Origin: Phytophthora hibernalis
Lineage: Eukaryota; Oomycota; Peronosporomycetes; Peronosporales; Peronosporaceae
NCBI GenBank assembly: GCA_012656075.1
Contig: JAAKBF010000159.1
Location: 1,054,001-1,118,000, forward strand
Direction of reading: 5' to 3'
Length of the DNA: 64,000 bases
Both the position numbers and the translations under genes were made by a program. The notes beneath the pieces were generated by a model. It saw only the letters and a program-made list of their open reading frames with translations. It was not told where the DNA came from and did no database searches. This document shows, piece after piece, positions 1 through 10,904 of this stretch; positions within the stretch are counted from its first letter, which is position 1, and every line of letters begins with the position of its first letter.

Positions 1-1
1 A

Positions 2-1381
2 TGGCTTCTCGCGCACAAACAGGAGGAGTCGGCTCGTGCTGTGCTCATTCGACTGCGTCGGCGCCAGAATGTGAATCCGGAGATCATCTTGATCCAGGCC
101 GAGCTTGCTCAAAAGACGAGAGAGAATCATCTCCTCTTCCGTCTGTCCATTGTGTTCGCGCTGCAGGCCGTCTTTGGGCTCGTTATGTCTCAGACGATCT
201 TGGTCCGACGGACGCTCCAGGTGAACGCGGACGACAGTGGCAACGCAAACAACTACTGGGAGGTGTACTTTGCCCTGTGCTGTGCTACCGGCTTTGCTTT
301 CGGCAGTTTCTTGGTGGACAATGTGCGCCGCAAAACCATCCTGAAGGAGTTCTTGCCGTTTGTGTCATTGATGGCATTTACTTGCGGTGTCATTGGCTCT
401 GTATCGAGTGCTGATGGTGGCTTTCTGCAAGCGCTGCTCTGCCTACTGTACATTTCGGCGGGCTTGAGTCTCATGAGTGTGACGTGGCTGTCAGCGCTGG
501 AGATGTTCCCGGCGTCTCGTCGCCCGCTGTACTGGACGCTGTCGCTATGCGTGTACTACATGGTGCAGAACATCGTGTACTTCCTGGATCCGTCCTTCGC
601 GCTGTCGAGCTTCGTCCTGTGTGGCAGCTGCGCCGCGCTCACGTTTGTGCTCTTCATGTTCTGCGCCAGCACCAAGTTGGGTGCTATCCAGACCAAGGCT
701 GAGAAGAAGTACCAAAGATCCATGCGCGAGTCGGCTCCTGAGTTGGCGGATGCACCCGATGAGCACGAGAACGATGTGGACGACCTGCACAAGCAGCAGA
801 CGCGCATCGCGCAGACGTCGGCCGCCATGAACCGCTCGGTCGGCACTGCGTCCAACCCGGCTGCGTCGGCGGCAAACGTCAACTTTGGCTTCTCGGGAGC
901 CACCAACAGCGGCTTTGGATACACTGGACCGCCTGCTAGTAGCGCGGCCTCGCACGCCCAGGCCAACGCCACGCAGTTCGGCTTTAGTGGCGTCAGCGTG
1001 GACACATACGGCGACTCTGTCCGGCAGGGCCCGACGGCCCGCAGCGACAAGGACCACTTCAGCTTCCGTCGCCTCGAGAGCGTCGAGGAAACGCCCACAG
1101 CGAGAGGGCTCCACTACGGCATGAGCACGGGGCTGAGTGCGAACGAGAGCTCGGAGGCCTCGTCCAACGACGTGTCGGGCTTTGATCGCCGCCAGCACAT
1201 GGTGACGCGGTTGTCGTCCACCTTCGACTTTGAGGCCGAATTCGAAGCGGAGCACGTCGAGGACTTGCGTCAGGGCCAGATCGGGTACCCTCGAGGCCAA
1301 CCACGCTCCGTGTCCTTCTTGCAGTCGCAGCAGTACCCGGACGCCGATTTGCACGCAGAGACCCAGTCCGTTCGGCTCTAG
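2..1381 (+). CDS. MFS sugar-porter-like transporter, C-terminal part (5' cut by window edge)
   Basis: The frame is open from base 2, so the gene begins left of the window. The first visible residues (WLLAHKQEESARAVLIRLRR) are the central cytoplasmic-loop signature of sugar porters, W-L-L then an acidic/Ala helix with AR-VL-LR. About six hydrophobic segments follow (roughly residues 45-225), corresponding to TM7-TM12. DNVRRK between two of them resembles the D-x-x-x-R/K loop motif, and EMFPASRR sits where sugar porters have E-x-F-P-x-x-x-R. A hydrophilic tail of about 230 residues, rich in Ser, Ala and Gly, carries NFGFSG, GFGYTG and QFGFSG, then an acidic end. The tail is much longer than in typical hexose transporters. 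The protein would sit in the plasma membrane; substrate cannot be read from the sequence. It ends at TAG with no frameshift. The fold assignment is firm, the sugar specificity is inference. Confidence 0.8.
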   Translation, partial: WLLAHKQEESARAVLIRLRRRQNVNPEIILIQAELAQKTRENHLLFRLSIVFALQAVFGLVMSQTILVRRTLQVNADDSGNANNYWEVYFALCCATGFAFGSFLVDNVRRKTILKEFLPFVSLMAFTCGVIGSVSSADGGFLQALLCLLYISAGLSLMSVTWLSALEMFPASRRPLYWTLSLCVYYMVQNIVYFLDPSFALSSFVLCGSCAALTFVLFMFCASTKLGAIQTKAEKKYQRSMRESAPELADAPDEHENDVDDLHKQQTRIAQTSAAMNRSVGTASNPAASAANVNFGFSGATNSGFGYTGPPASSAASHAQANATQFGFSGVSVDTYGDSVRQGPTARSDKDHFSFRRLESVEETPTARGLHYGMSTGLSANESSEASSNDVSGFDRRQHMVTRLSSTFDFEAEFEAEHVEDLRQGQIGYPRGQPRSVSFLQSQQYPDADLHAETQSVRL

Positions 1382-2142
1382 ACTGTTACCGTAGGTGATA
1401 GCTGGAGCTAGACCTCGCAGCACATTGTCCTCCACGACGATGGCTGCAGACAAATAGTAAAAACAAAAATGCATTTATTTAGTCCACACACTGCTCAGCC
1501 ACGATGGATGAGTATCATCCAAGTGATACGGAATCTCCAGTCATGGAGATGACACTTCGACACTTCGCATGGACAGCCACGACTGCGCCCCACAGCTGTC
1601 GTCTTCTTGATCTCGCATCTTTCACCATGGAATGCGCAGGATGAGTGGATAGTGCAAAGGAACAGACACAGTCAGCAGCGCCGCGCTCACCGCGCTGTCC
1701 AAGCTCGACAGACAACCAAAGACACTCTTGTGCATTATCCTCCAACACCGACGCCATCCTAAAGTGAGAAAATCAACCAACGCCTCGCTTGCGTACATTT
1801 TTCCAACCTGTCGCCACGGCTTTCCAAAGGTCAGCCAATTGTCGTTTTGACATGGAAGCTCCTCTCTTCAACGCCGCGACTGGAAAGCAGCTGGCGCTTT
1901 TTACCATTCTGCAAACAAACAGTAAAAACTCGACCGCAGCCACTTGTCCTTTCCAGCCGCTTGGCCTAATAATCCGAGAACTGGGCGCCCAGGCCGAAAC
2001 TCAGGTCGTCTGTTGCAGCCTGCTGGATAAGACAGGCCGCCTCCGCCTCTCCGTGTGGTAGTTTCGCATTCGTGCGCTCGCACTGCAGTCTGACAGTTCC
2101 CCGGACGCGATTCATATTCCGAACCACTACACTACCGCAGCC
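1382..2142. other. Intergenic region, no gene supported
   Basis: This stretch separates two same-strand genes. It holds the 3' flank of the transporter and the promoter side of the next gene. Short open frames exist, but none has recognisable domains or consistent coding character. The ATG at 2143 is preceded by CGCAGCC, a reasonable eukaryotic start context. Confidence 0.5.
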
Positions 2143-3115
2143 ATGTCTCCATCACTTCTCGCCTTGTGCCTTTTGGCGCTCACTCTAGTCCCGACCGATG
2201 GCCGCTGGGAGGCGAGTGGCAGCTCCACGTCCGAATGCTGCAGCACGTGCATCGGCAAGACGTCGGACACCGTGTACGACTACGACCCCGTCATCTACGC
2301 GCAGTGCACGAACGTGACCGGCGGCATCTGCTGCTTCGACTGCGGCAGTATGGGCGACCCGCAGTACGGCGACACGGTCTCGTACGGGTCCGACGGCGTC
2401 ACGGCCGAAGTCACGGCCGGCAACTACGTGTCCTTCACGTGGAGTGGCGTGTTGAACGTCACGTCCATCTCGCTCAAAACGGGGCAGAAGAAGACGGTGA
2501 CGCCCACCGTCTCGGACACGCAGGCCTCCAAAAAGTCCGACACGTTCCTTATCTGCGCCAAGACGGCCGGCACCATCTACTTCCGAGGCTGGGGCAGTGA
2601 CACGTGTCGTCAGGCCTCGCAGGAGCACTCGATCACAGTCAAAGCCGGAGACTCGGCCACCGCCACGTGCGACGCGAGCGACGTAACGGTCACTGGAGCC
2701 TCCAGCTCAGGGGCCGCCACCTCCAGCTCCGTGGCCGCTGATGACACCGTGGCCGAGTGCAACCAGCAACGCGCCAGTGTCCAGGTCGTGGACGGCACAC
2801 AGACGTGTGTGCGTGTCCGACTGGACCAACCCGCCCGAGTGCGACCGGTGGCCCGTGTGGAAGTGGCTCGTGACCATTGGAGGTGGCGTGGCTGCACTCT
2901 TCTCCATCATCATCTCGGTGCGCGCCTTCCTGCAGGGCCGCAAGAAGAAGGAGGCCGCGTACCAAGAGAACTTGGCCCCCAAGAGCGACGTCGAGACGCT
3001 GCAGGTGACCCCCGACAGCGACTACCTGGGCCCGGCCCAGTACAAATACGACCCCGAGTCGGACCGCGCGCCCGGAGGCACCCGCAAGGCGGACGAGCGC
3101 GAGTTCACGCTCTGA
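2143..3115 (+). CDS. Secreted-type single-pass membrane protein with Cys-rich ectodomain; one frameshift
   Basis: The start ATG opens a signal peptide (hydrophobic LLALCLLALTL, cleavage probably after GR near residue 21). The ectodomain of about 215 residues has paired cysteines (CCSTC, CCFDC), NVT sites and Thr/Ser-rich stretches, and ends with CVSDWTNPPECDRW-type cysteines. One transmembrane helix (IGGGVAALFSIIISV) follows, then KKKE and a short acidic cytoplasmic tail ending FTL. Residues before about base 2808 are read in frame 1 and those after in frame 2. The switch lies in the GT-rich run near 2805-2815. The 973-nt span has one base too many, or four, for a single frame. I find no intron that repairs it. 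I do not recognise the family. A surface receptor-like or adhesin-like role is only suggested by topology. Confidence 0.65.
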
Positions 3116-4220
3116 GATGGACGTGGATTCAGACTAATAACGTTATAGCGCGGCCAGGACCGGCGCCAAATTCGAGCGAAACTAGTTAGCTTTCTCACTT
3201 TCATGTGTCTACTCTGCGGAGCGGCGACTGCCGCGTTGAAATGCTACCAGACGCAACTCTGCAGATGAACTTATGTGCAATATACTCTCAAGCAGTTCCC
3301 GGTTGCCCTCCTTCGTGGAGTCCTTGCCAAGGGCTCCTTGGTGTCGTGTTTGACATGTGAGCACTCCGACTTTTGCGGATCCTGATCCACGATCCATGAT
3401 AAGTTTGCGAATTATTTTGTTGCCTGCGCATTGATTTGCTTGATGACAGAGAGACAATCCGAGCAAGCAAGCAAGCGAAAAGCTAATGAAGTTGCGAGAT
3501 CTCTCCTTGCTGACAGTACCGTGTACAGTTCATGTAATCTGCTTCCTCAGCGAACACCAAGTATATTTATGTGAAGGGCGATAATTAAAAAGCTAACCCT
3601 TAGCTTTTACTCAGCCTGAGAAATCATCGCTGGATGGCACGCGATGTACGAGAAGCACGTTATTAATTACTTCGATGTAGGACAGAGTTGGTAGTACCGG
3701 ATATTCCATGACACCAGCAGCGTCACGCTCAGCGCCCTCTTCATCAGGTGCATGCCTCAGCGTACTGTACTTCGTCTAACAGGCTGGGCAAGCACCCGCC
3801 CGCACCACATAATGCTTATCATTCCCGTTACATACATACCGGTAGTTATGTCGCGAGCCGCCTTGATTTAGGACGGCCCTCGAAGAGTATGGAAGGCAGG
3901 TGCGAACCGGAGAGTAGATCAACACTAGCAAATCAATATAAAAAGATATTAACTTGCTGGTTCCAAGTTTTTTCACGACTGAGATTTCCTGCTCTTGGAG
4001 GCGGCCATCATTCCGTCCTCCTATTCCTATGCGTACCGTCCTCTGCAATCGTGTCGTGCCTGAGCCGACACCCATTCCGTCGCCTCAGCACACCCTTGTT
4101 CTTGTCCTCTGCATGTCCGCGCCGCCACGCCGTCGCTCCCGCGTTCCTTGGTCGGAACTTTAATTCGAAAAATGGGGTACCCCGTTCCACCAATCCCAGG
4201 GTACCACCAAAGTGATCCAC
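3116..4220. other. Intergenic, no gene seen
   Basis: Short frames occur on both strands, but they overlap each other and none has a domain, signal peptide or compositional bias that I can support. No RNA gene fold was evident. Confidence 0.4.
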
Positions 4221-4223
4221 AAG

Positions 4224-4400
4224 TTATAGTTGCGTCGCCGAGCGACCATCCCTTCGCAACTGCGACAGGGCCGCCAGCTCATCCTCCCGTTGCTGCTCGG
4301 CACGAAGTTGAGCAACAATCCCATCAAGCCGGATTGATTCCGAGCTGAGACGGTTGCCACCGTTCTGACTCGGTACATTCATCATGGCGTACAAGCGCTC
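4224..4400 (-). pseudogene. Short coding remnant, unknown
   Basis: A minus-strand frame directly beyond the SINE-like tail encodes a Glu/Arg/Leu-rich helical stretch (LRAEQQREDELAALSQLRRD). It could be part of a retroelement gag coiled coil. No domain is identifiable and it is probably a fragment. Confidence 0.2.
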
Positions 4401-4489
4401 GCTCGCCATCGGAAGCATCGTGGATGCGGCACCTGTACACAAGACATGCTCACCGTTGTAGGCCATGTGTAAGACATAGAGAGATTCCA

Positions 4490-4800
4490 GCATTCATACA
4501 CACACAAGACATGCATACAGCTCATAAACCGATCACACCGCACACGCACTCACCACAGCCAGTATACCGCAAGCACTCATCACATGTACTCGTCACAGGT
4601 TGCACACGTTAGTCCTCACCACAGGCCGCACACGGCAGGTCCCACCAAAGACTGCTTTCCGAACAGGCCACTCGCCACAAGTCTCTCCTCGCGCACACTC
4701 AACACCCCCTCAGTCTTGTTCAATGGCACCGGCTGAAATTGAATCAGCGTCCTCGGGCCGAAGCCCTGTACTCTCCCATTGAGCTACGGGGTCGTGGTCG
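4490..4800 (-). mobile_element. tRNA-derived SINE-like element
   Basis: Read on the minus strand from about 4797, the head resembles a tRNA. TAGCTCAATGGGAGAG is a good A box and D arm. A 7-nt loop with TCG in the anticodon position follows, then GCTGA-TTCAATT-TCAGC forms a perfect 5-bp T arm with a degenerate B box. The acceptor stem pairs at only about 5 of 7 positions and the anticodon stem is poor, so a working tRNA-Arg is unlikely. Downstream is a TG-rich body with repeated GTGATGAGTG-like words ending near TGTGTGTATG. Oomycete genomes are known to carry tRNA-derived SINEs. The 3' end is approximate. Confidence 0.45.
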
Positions 4801-5007
4801 TGATGGGGGCGAAGGCATCGTTCTGTAGCTTGGACGGGCCTTTGACGGGCCTGTTCTTGTGTGGAGGGAGGCTTGACCAGTAGGTGTTTGAAAAGATGAA
4901 TGAGCCATCGCGCGCTGTGTCGGCGACGGCTCAATGTCTTGAGTGTGCCAGTGCCTATCACAGCCACATAATCTGTCCGTGTTTATTTGCGGACAAGTGG
5001 CAGATTT

Positions 5008-5084
5008 CTATTGGATGATATATACACCAATAGAGAACTACTCGTTAAATTCAGAATGCTATTGGTTGTTATGTCGACCAATAG
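5008..5084. promoter_or_regulatory. Two inverted CCAAT-box pairs
   Basis: CTATTGG...CCAATAG occurs at 5008-5033 and again at 5059-5084. Each unit is 26 bp with 7-bp inverted arms, and the unit starts are 51 bp apart. A TATA-like CTTTATAG follows at about 5121. This looks like a promoter, possibly of an old LTR, but no gene starts nearby. Confidence 0.35.
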
Positions 5085-5913
5085 AAAGCCAAATGTGGTG
5101 CTACGTGTCATGTGCTGCTCTTTATAGGTGACCCCCTGCAGGGGTGCCTCCCTCACAAATGAATTTGCCGGGCCCAGTGCACATTGCTCAGGGGCCGAAA
5201 TGCGTGCATATGTAAAAGTCAGTTTTCTCGACCCAGAGGCCTCTACAGCCCATTTCCTTGCGGCTGCAAGCTTGCTTTCGGAAGCTGACAGAAAGTCTTT
5301 TCGACAGTTACACTAGCTTCTCTTTTATTTCCGATCCCAATTAAATTCGATTACCGCACCGTCTTCACCTAGAATCCTAAGTGTCGGAAAGTGTAGGGAA
5401 GTCAGAACGGTTGCGATATGGTAGCATATCATTGCCATTCTGATCGAATATAAAGACACGCTGTGCACGAAGAAGCTCTGAAATTTATGAGTTCTGGGTT
5501 TGAAGTACATGCATTGAAATGTTACATGTTTTCCCTTCTACCCTCGAATATAATCATCATTAAATTGTTTCCCTTATTCCTTACAATGTCGATCCGCAGC
5601 ATCTGCTTGTGAAGATGACAATACTATATTTTTTATTTTTAAGGCACCATTGACGTCATTTAACCGTTTTCTACTGCTAACGACTTCCTATATCCATATG
5701 TCGGTTGCCTCTTTATGAGCCGGCATCTTTGGTCCTTGCGGGTGATGTTGTCGTCCCGCGGCCCCACCTCCGTCCCCTAAGGTCCGTCGGCTGCACCCCC
5801 ATTCGAGTGTGCTATTCCATATCCGTGCGACCAGTGGGCGACATCTCCGCTGGCGAGCTCCGGACCCTTGGCCACTTGCCTGGTTCATCCCCGCTGTTTT
5901 CCAGGCACATTTG

Positions 5914-8900
5914 TCAACTTTTCTTCGTGTCCATCGCCTGGTTTGCCAGCCAGTCGGCCATTTTGTTAATCTCCCGTAAATGGTGGCTCCACGACAGTAT
6001 CGTTATTTGCGCAATCGTCCGCCTGCACTTCCAGTATAATGGGTTTAGGTGCGTCGCCCGTGGCAGATGCCTCTTGCTATGTTGGTTGATGATAATTTTG
6101 CTGTCGCCAACCACATGCACCGGTGAGTATCCCAATTTCACACACGCTGCGAGCCCTGTGTAAAGCCCATCTTTTCTGCTTCATTATTCGTCGTTGTAGC
6201 TGACGCGTACGACATGCTTCCCGTCCAGACCAGTTAGTATAGACCTTCTGGCCCAGCCATTCTCACCACGGCGGCTCACGGGAAATCCCGTCTCGGACCG
6301 GAAGTTCCCCGTGATCCGCCGCCGAAGAACATGATGTAGTAGGTTCCAGCTGCCGGAAGAGTCTGGTGCGTCATGACGATCTTAGTAGTGAGCGCTTGTG
6401 CCACCACTTTGGCCGCCATCGACATTTCCTCCACAGGCCGATATTCTCGTAAGTATACGTGCATCGTACTATATCCAATCCTCAGGCGTCCGGCCAGCCC
6501 TTGTATGTGGTGCTGATCTGTAACATCATTGGAATTATCGAAATGCTGCACTCTCCATCGCCACGCCGCGTGGAAATACAACACGGCTCCCAGCCTCCAA
6601 CATCCTTCCGCCTCGTCGATCCATGGTGCTTCTGCCCTCATGACAAGCTTGTGTTCTGCGGCAATTTCCCACATGCGTGGTGGAATCCTCGGCAAATGGA
6701 GGCTGAAGCATGCCGTCTCTAACTCCTTCTCGTTGATGCCGATTACCTTCCATAGCCTGACAAAGTCGCACTCAATCTACTCACGGCTAGAAGACGTGGT
6801 AGATATCGACATCTGGCAGATATACGCACTCCGCGCTCGGGCATCCCATCTTCCCGTTCCTAATGTCGTACATTGAGTAGGCCCTTGCCTTCAGTCTGTA
6901 GAGGACCTGTTCCCCCAAGGCCCTAATCCCAATATTCTCCGTACGCGCTTTCATTCCAAGTTGCTCAGACCCTTCGCCGCTTTGGTGCTGTCGGCAGTCC
7001 ACTTGCCTGTCATGGTTACTTCCAGCAGGTTCCCTTTGGTTCTGGCTACATGTGCGATGTAGTGCTTGTAGTGACGGCACGTGTGTGGCCAACGGCTCCA
7101 TGCTATCCATATGCACGCCATTCTCGAAATTGAAACCGCTGGATGAACGTACCGCACCACCACCTCCGGCATTGCTGCTGTTTGGAGCTGTGCTACCAGG
7201 CTCCCATGGCTCTCCGCGACAAACGAATCAACTGTGTGTTCCACACCCGCTGATACCGTTACGTCGCCTCCTTCCTCGACTGTCGCTGTGATGGGATGGT
7301 CTACCGGCGTGTCAAGTATGCGTGCGTCTCGCGCGGCGTATCGCCGCGTTAGAATGAGCGTGTAGTTTGTAATCAGCGCCACGAACAACTGTGACAGATC
7401 CGGGCGTGCGCCATATCGTCGTACCCTGAGCTTGGACTGGACTTGTAGTATCCCTCTGTCTACCGGCTTCCAGGAGAGAACGTCTGCAAGCACCTGCTTT
7501 CTGATGTCCGCCCTGTGATCCATGAGGAAGCCGGTTGCATCGTTCCATTGGCATGATAGAGATAAAATTTCGCTAGCACCACCGCTGAGAACCATTCCAG
7601 GTATTAGATTCCGTCCACGCACCCCGTTATCGTCGTCATGAGCCGGAACACTGTTCTTATCATTACCGTTCCATCCACCGTATAATGCTCGCAGGTCTTC
7701 GAAAGGGATACACCGTCGAAAGCCTCCGCCAATACCCACATCGAATTGATCATATGGGAGCGTCGGTTTTAAAACGGGACCTCCAGCAAGTGTCAAAAGC
7801 TGCTGTCCGGTTGTCCACATTGTGTTCTGTCTCCGACATCCCGTTGTCGGAAAAGGTAGGCCATTCGGCATCACGCGCACCCTCCGACACAGAAGTGCCC
7901 AACGGGGTGCGCTTAGTACATCGCCAACTATATGCTGCACATGTGTGTCCCCCAGCGCCCATTTGCTCACTGCCCCTGCCGCTGTTGCCATTCTCCCCAC
8001 ACGCAAATCCGGTATGGCTAACCCCCTTGTGTCCGTTCCATCCCAGCCAAGTCTGCATTCAGCCATGCCCTGGCGTCCCCTACCTCCTCTGCGAAGGTAG
8101 CATGTCAGACATAGTTGCAAAGCTTCTTGCTGACCCTGTTGATTATCTTGGCGGAAGGCCAATCATGACGTGTCAACTTTGACACAACCACAGCCGCCGC
8201 GATCTGGCTGCGCTAATCCACTGTGGTAGTTTCCCGGCTTGCCAGGTTGAGTCGCGTCCGGAGTTGGTTGTCTGCTACCTCCCAAGACCGTACGGCTTCA
8301 ATATCGCTCCCGACTTGTAGTCCAAGGTATCTACCTCCAACTCGATTCGCTTCAGTGAGGTCGGCATGGCGTTCTCCGTAGGCCGTCCGTTAAGCGCGAT
8401 TACCATTGTTTTGGCTTCGTTAAACACCAGCCCGGACGCACCCGCGTTATGTCACGAGCGGCTTCCAGGTGCTTTGGCGACTGCAAATACACCGCCGTGT
8501 CGTCAGCATAGCCCGCCACATGTAACTCGAGACGTCCTGCCTCTGATTAGATGACAACGCCCGTCATCCCCTCTTGACCGTCCGATACAGTGGGTCGAGC
8601 GCCAAGATGAACATCATCGGTGCGAGTGGGCATCCTGCCTGATGCTACTCGTCACTTGCACCTTCCGTGATTTCCCCGTTCGCCAAGAAGCGTACTTGTG
8701 TACCATCATGGAGCTGCCTAATGGCCTGAAGGAATTGTTCAGGATACCGCATCGCTAGTGCGTCAGGCTGATCTGGGTCTGCCAGCACCATTTTTTAGCC
8801 GCTTCGTACAGGTGCAACGTCTCGTGAATCTCCCCTGGAAATAATCCATTTTGGTTCGGATGGATTCGATCCGGCAGCGTTGGTCGGATCCTCGTCGCCA

Positions 8901-10887
8901 GTATTCTCGTGAACACCTTGTAGTCTGTGTTTAGCAAGGCCAATGGGCGATAATTCAGAGCATTGCACTGGTCGCCTCCTTTCTTCAGACAAACGCTGTC
9001 GGCATTAAGAAACGACTCAGGGAATTCTTCCGCTTCATACCACTGGCCTAGTAAGAAGGCCAGGATCAGGGTGAGGGCAGTAGCGGCGATACCATCGTTG
9101 CCGAGTCTGTCAGGCCAGTAGCCTTTCCCGCCTTGCACGTCTTAATGGCCGCATTCACGTGATAGGAGCAGCCATGACGTTCTGCCTCTGGGTTGGGTGC
9201 TCTGGTGCATCCATCCCACGTCTTCCTCAATGTCCGCCTGATGTGGTCTCGGCTGCTGCAAGATGGGACTCCACGCATCAGCCAGAGTCTCAGCCTTTTC
9301 GTGAACCCCCGGACTGGATCTCCCTCTACTGGATCCAGCCTCCTGATGGTGTTGTCCTGGAATTTACTTGACACACGTCGAAACATTTGCCGCGTGGACT
9401 TGCCCGTCGCAATGTTGGCTTGCCGCAAAAAGACTCTGCTTCCTTAGATCTGCCCGCTTAGTCTTGCACTCTAAACTTGCTGTCTTCAGCCGCGCCTCCC
9501 TCGTGGGTCCTGCAGAATCCTGTAGCGACAGCGCAGCGAGCAGGTCTCGGATGGTGCCCACTTAGGGTACTAAACTCCACTCTTCTTCCTGATAACGTTG
9601 TTGTTGTCGGACCAGGCGCTTGAGGTTTTGTTTAAGGCTTGTCCGTTCCACCGGTTTGCGCTCCTTTATGACGCGCAGCGTCATCTTCACAATCTCTGTT
9701 TTGAAATCGTCCCATTCAGCAACCCACTCGCCTGACGTCTTCTTTTCTGTGCTGAAAATTTGGCCGGTCGGCGAACCCTGATGGGATCGGTGAGTGAGAT
9801 GTAGTTTTAGCCCTTGTGATCGACCTCAATCTGTGCTTCCACAATCTCGCTGTACGCCGCCCACTCGAGTGCAGCAGCCGAAACGTACCACTTATCAAGC
9901 CGAGAGGTGGCTTGCCCGTGCCCTGGCACTGTGAATGGGTGGTTTGATGGTGCTGAGTCAGCATGTCAGCTGTCCAACACTTCGGTCGACGGAGGGCCAC
10001 CGGATCTGAGAGCCTCCAGTTCATGAGCAGTTCCTGCAGCACCGGCGACCCGTGTGTTACTTTTGCACCATGGTAACTGCGGTCCGCCTGGTCGTCTAAC
10101 GTACACTTGAAGTCTCCGCCGACTAGTACCTTAGTCCCCGGTAGGAAGATCTACTTGAGCAGCCGCCGGAAGAATTATTCCCTTGATGCCCTGAGGCGAG
10201 GCGCATAAATCCGCGACCGTCTGTTGTCCTTCAAGTTCGCCTACCACAGATATGAAGTGTGGGGACCATTCATCCTCCGCATACGGCTCCATGTTACTGC
10301 AATCACCGTAAGGATCGACCAGTATCCCGACCCCGCCCTTGCTGGGTTGCCACGGGGACCAGTTGGAGAGTCTCAGCTCCCCGGTCGGAACCCCACTGAA
10401 GCGTGTGTCCATGCTGGATCTTCGGGACCAACTCTCGATCGACATGGGACCCTTGAATGAGAACCACATCTTGCCGCACATGTGCATCCGTCGTCCGAAA
10501 GTTCTGGAACCACACTGCTCTTGCCGCCTCTGTTTGTCCTATGCCGTTTACGTTCTGTGTGACCATTCCTATCGACCTGACGTCCCTGTGTAACCCATTG
10601 CTTTTGCTGGTACCGGAACTGCTCTGCTCTTCCGCTTGACGGCGTCGAGCTTGTCTGTCCCTCCGGTCCTTCCCAAATGTAGCAGCCGTCCTTCGTGCCC
10701 TCTCTGTGGGTATCAACGTTTCAAAATAATACGTCATTTTGCACCTTGTCGCAACTGGGGCCGTGTTGATTTCGCCTCTCTCCGCCCTTTCCTTCTTCAT
10801 AGTTTTGTCCGGTCGGCGGCGGTCTACAGGTCTTGTCGTCCACCGTTTATATAGCGGTGAGGTTGCCGGAGTCATATGTGTCTGCAA
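5914..10887 (-). pseudogene. LINE ORF2: endonuclease, reverse transcriptase, RNase H; broken
   Basis: The segment around 10,650 begins the endonuclease with TQNVNGIGQ. GGDFKCTLDDQADR near 10,135 and SRLDKWYVS near 9900 match the GGDFN and SR-D motifs of exonuclease-endonuclease-phosphatase domains. RT fingers lie at 9138-8755 (NYRPLALLNTDYKVFTRIL). The palm GYADDTA lies at about 8490-8513. The C-terminal region (8162-6276) contains AWRWRVQHFD. The RNase H region at 6141-5914 contains VVGDSKIIINQ and a C-terminal ADWLANQA helix. Together these nick the target and copy the element RNA by target-primed reverse transcription. Several stops and frame changes make it inactive as read. Confidence 0.75.
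8499..8510 (-). other. RT catalytic YADD box of LINE copy 1
   Basis: Minus-strand codons TAT GCT GAC GAC spell Y-A-D-D within a GYADDTA context. This is the metal-binding catalytic loop of reverse transcriptases. The box is intact here, although the surrounding ORF is broken. Confidence 0.75.
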
Positions 10888-10904
10888 TCCAGGCGCGCGT
10901 ACTC

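Noticed and set aside
545..1474. Long minus-strand open frame over the transporter
   Set aside because: It is antisense to a gene with clear transporter motifs, is Arg/Val-rich as expected from a GC-biased mirror frame, and has no domain.
2805..2815. Intron or programmed frameshift in the Cys-rich membrane protein
   Set aside because: GT-AG candidates tested have lengths divisible by three and do not change frame, and no slippery-site structure is evident. An indel is simpler.
4726..4797. Functional tRNA-Arg gene
   Set aside because: Acceptor and anticodon stems are mismatched and the sequence continues into a SINE-like body.
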